Source of the DNA: Coxiella-like endosymbiont
Lineage (GTDB): Bacteria > Pseudomonadota > Gammaproteobacteria > Coxiellales > Coxiellaceae
Assembly: GCF_030643785.1 (NCBI RefSeq)
Contig: NZ_CP094378.1
Location: 1,302,001-1,366,000 of the forward strand
Direction of reading: 5' to 3'
DNA: 64,000 nt
The position numbers and the translations under genes are program-made. This document shows, in pieces, positions 62,832 to 64,000 of the stretch. The notes beneath the pieces were generated by a model. The model was given only the letters and a program-made list of their open reading frames with translations. It made no database searches and was not told the DNA's origin. The first letter of the stretch is position 1. The number at the start of each line of letters is the position of its first letter.

Positions 62832-64000
<1,169 letters not shown>

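Overview
The window looks like the chromosome of a Coxiella relative (Gammaproteobacteria, Legionellales), most likely a reduced, host-restricted Coxiella-like endosymbiont of the kind known from ticks. This is an inference. It rests on the gene content and order (uppS-frr-pyrH-tsf-rpsB; sdhCDAB-sucABCD; gltA; glyA-nrdR-nusB-thiL-pgpA; nusA-infB-rbfA-truB; nuoA-N; secG-tpiA; hupB-tRNA-tRNA-ppiD; mreBCD-yhdP-tldD), on a moderately AT-rich composition, and on the large share of decaying genes. I saw no insertion sequence, prophage block, CRISPR array or rRNA.

Layout. 1-3757 (minus): uppS (cut by the window edge), frr, pyrH, tsf, rpsB. 4011-4786 (plus): map, then about 2 kb of decayed sequence. 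6877-16798 (minus): a TCA-cycle operon reading sdhC-sdhD-sdhA-sdhB-sucA-sucB-sucC-sucD and ending in a GtrA-like membrane protein; gltA (17040-18326) diverges from it. 18.3-20.0 kb holds remnants of exported proteins. 20.0-24.9 kb (minus) carries pgpA, thiL, nusB, nrdR and glyA, interrupted by plus-strand relics of a CI/LexA-type repressor and queC. 25-30.6 kb carries intact radA amid relics of hemB, a 17-kDa surface-antigen lipoprotein and a DUF962/Mpo1-like gene. 30.6-36.5 kb is truB-rbfA-infB-nusA-(rimP relic)-initiator tRNA. 37.4-51.8 kb is a complete 14-gene complex I operon with no frameshift. 51.9-56.1 kb holds tRNA-Leu, secG, tpiA, a ppiD relic, tRNA-Asp, tRNA-Val and hupB. 56.4-63.9 kb holds tldD, a yhdP relic and mreDCB.

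The genes form a coherent core: citrate synthase, the 2-oxoglutarate-to-fumarate half of the TCA cycle and NADH dehydrogenase supply respiration; the translation, transcription and rod-shape genes are housekeeping. What has been lost is mostly regulatory, envelope or biosynthetic (nrdR, queC, hemB, rimP, ppiD, yhdP, surface antigen, repressor).

Two mutational signatures stand out. First, seven otherwise well-preserved genes (pyrH, map, sucD, sucB, thiL, rbfA, tpiA) each carry a single -1 shift, at or next to a mononucleotide run, and several of them should be essential. These are either assembly errors, very young null mutations, or runs where polymerase slippage restores some full-length product. 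Second, at least seven exact or near-exact two-copy tandem duplications of 10-21 bp lie in spacers and pseudogenes, which suggests replication slippage as a main route of decay. I found no convincing new multi-gene system; the unusual biology here is the erosion pattern.
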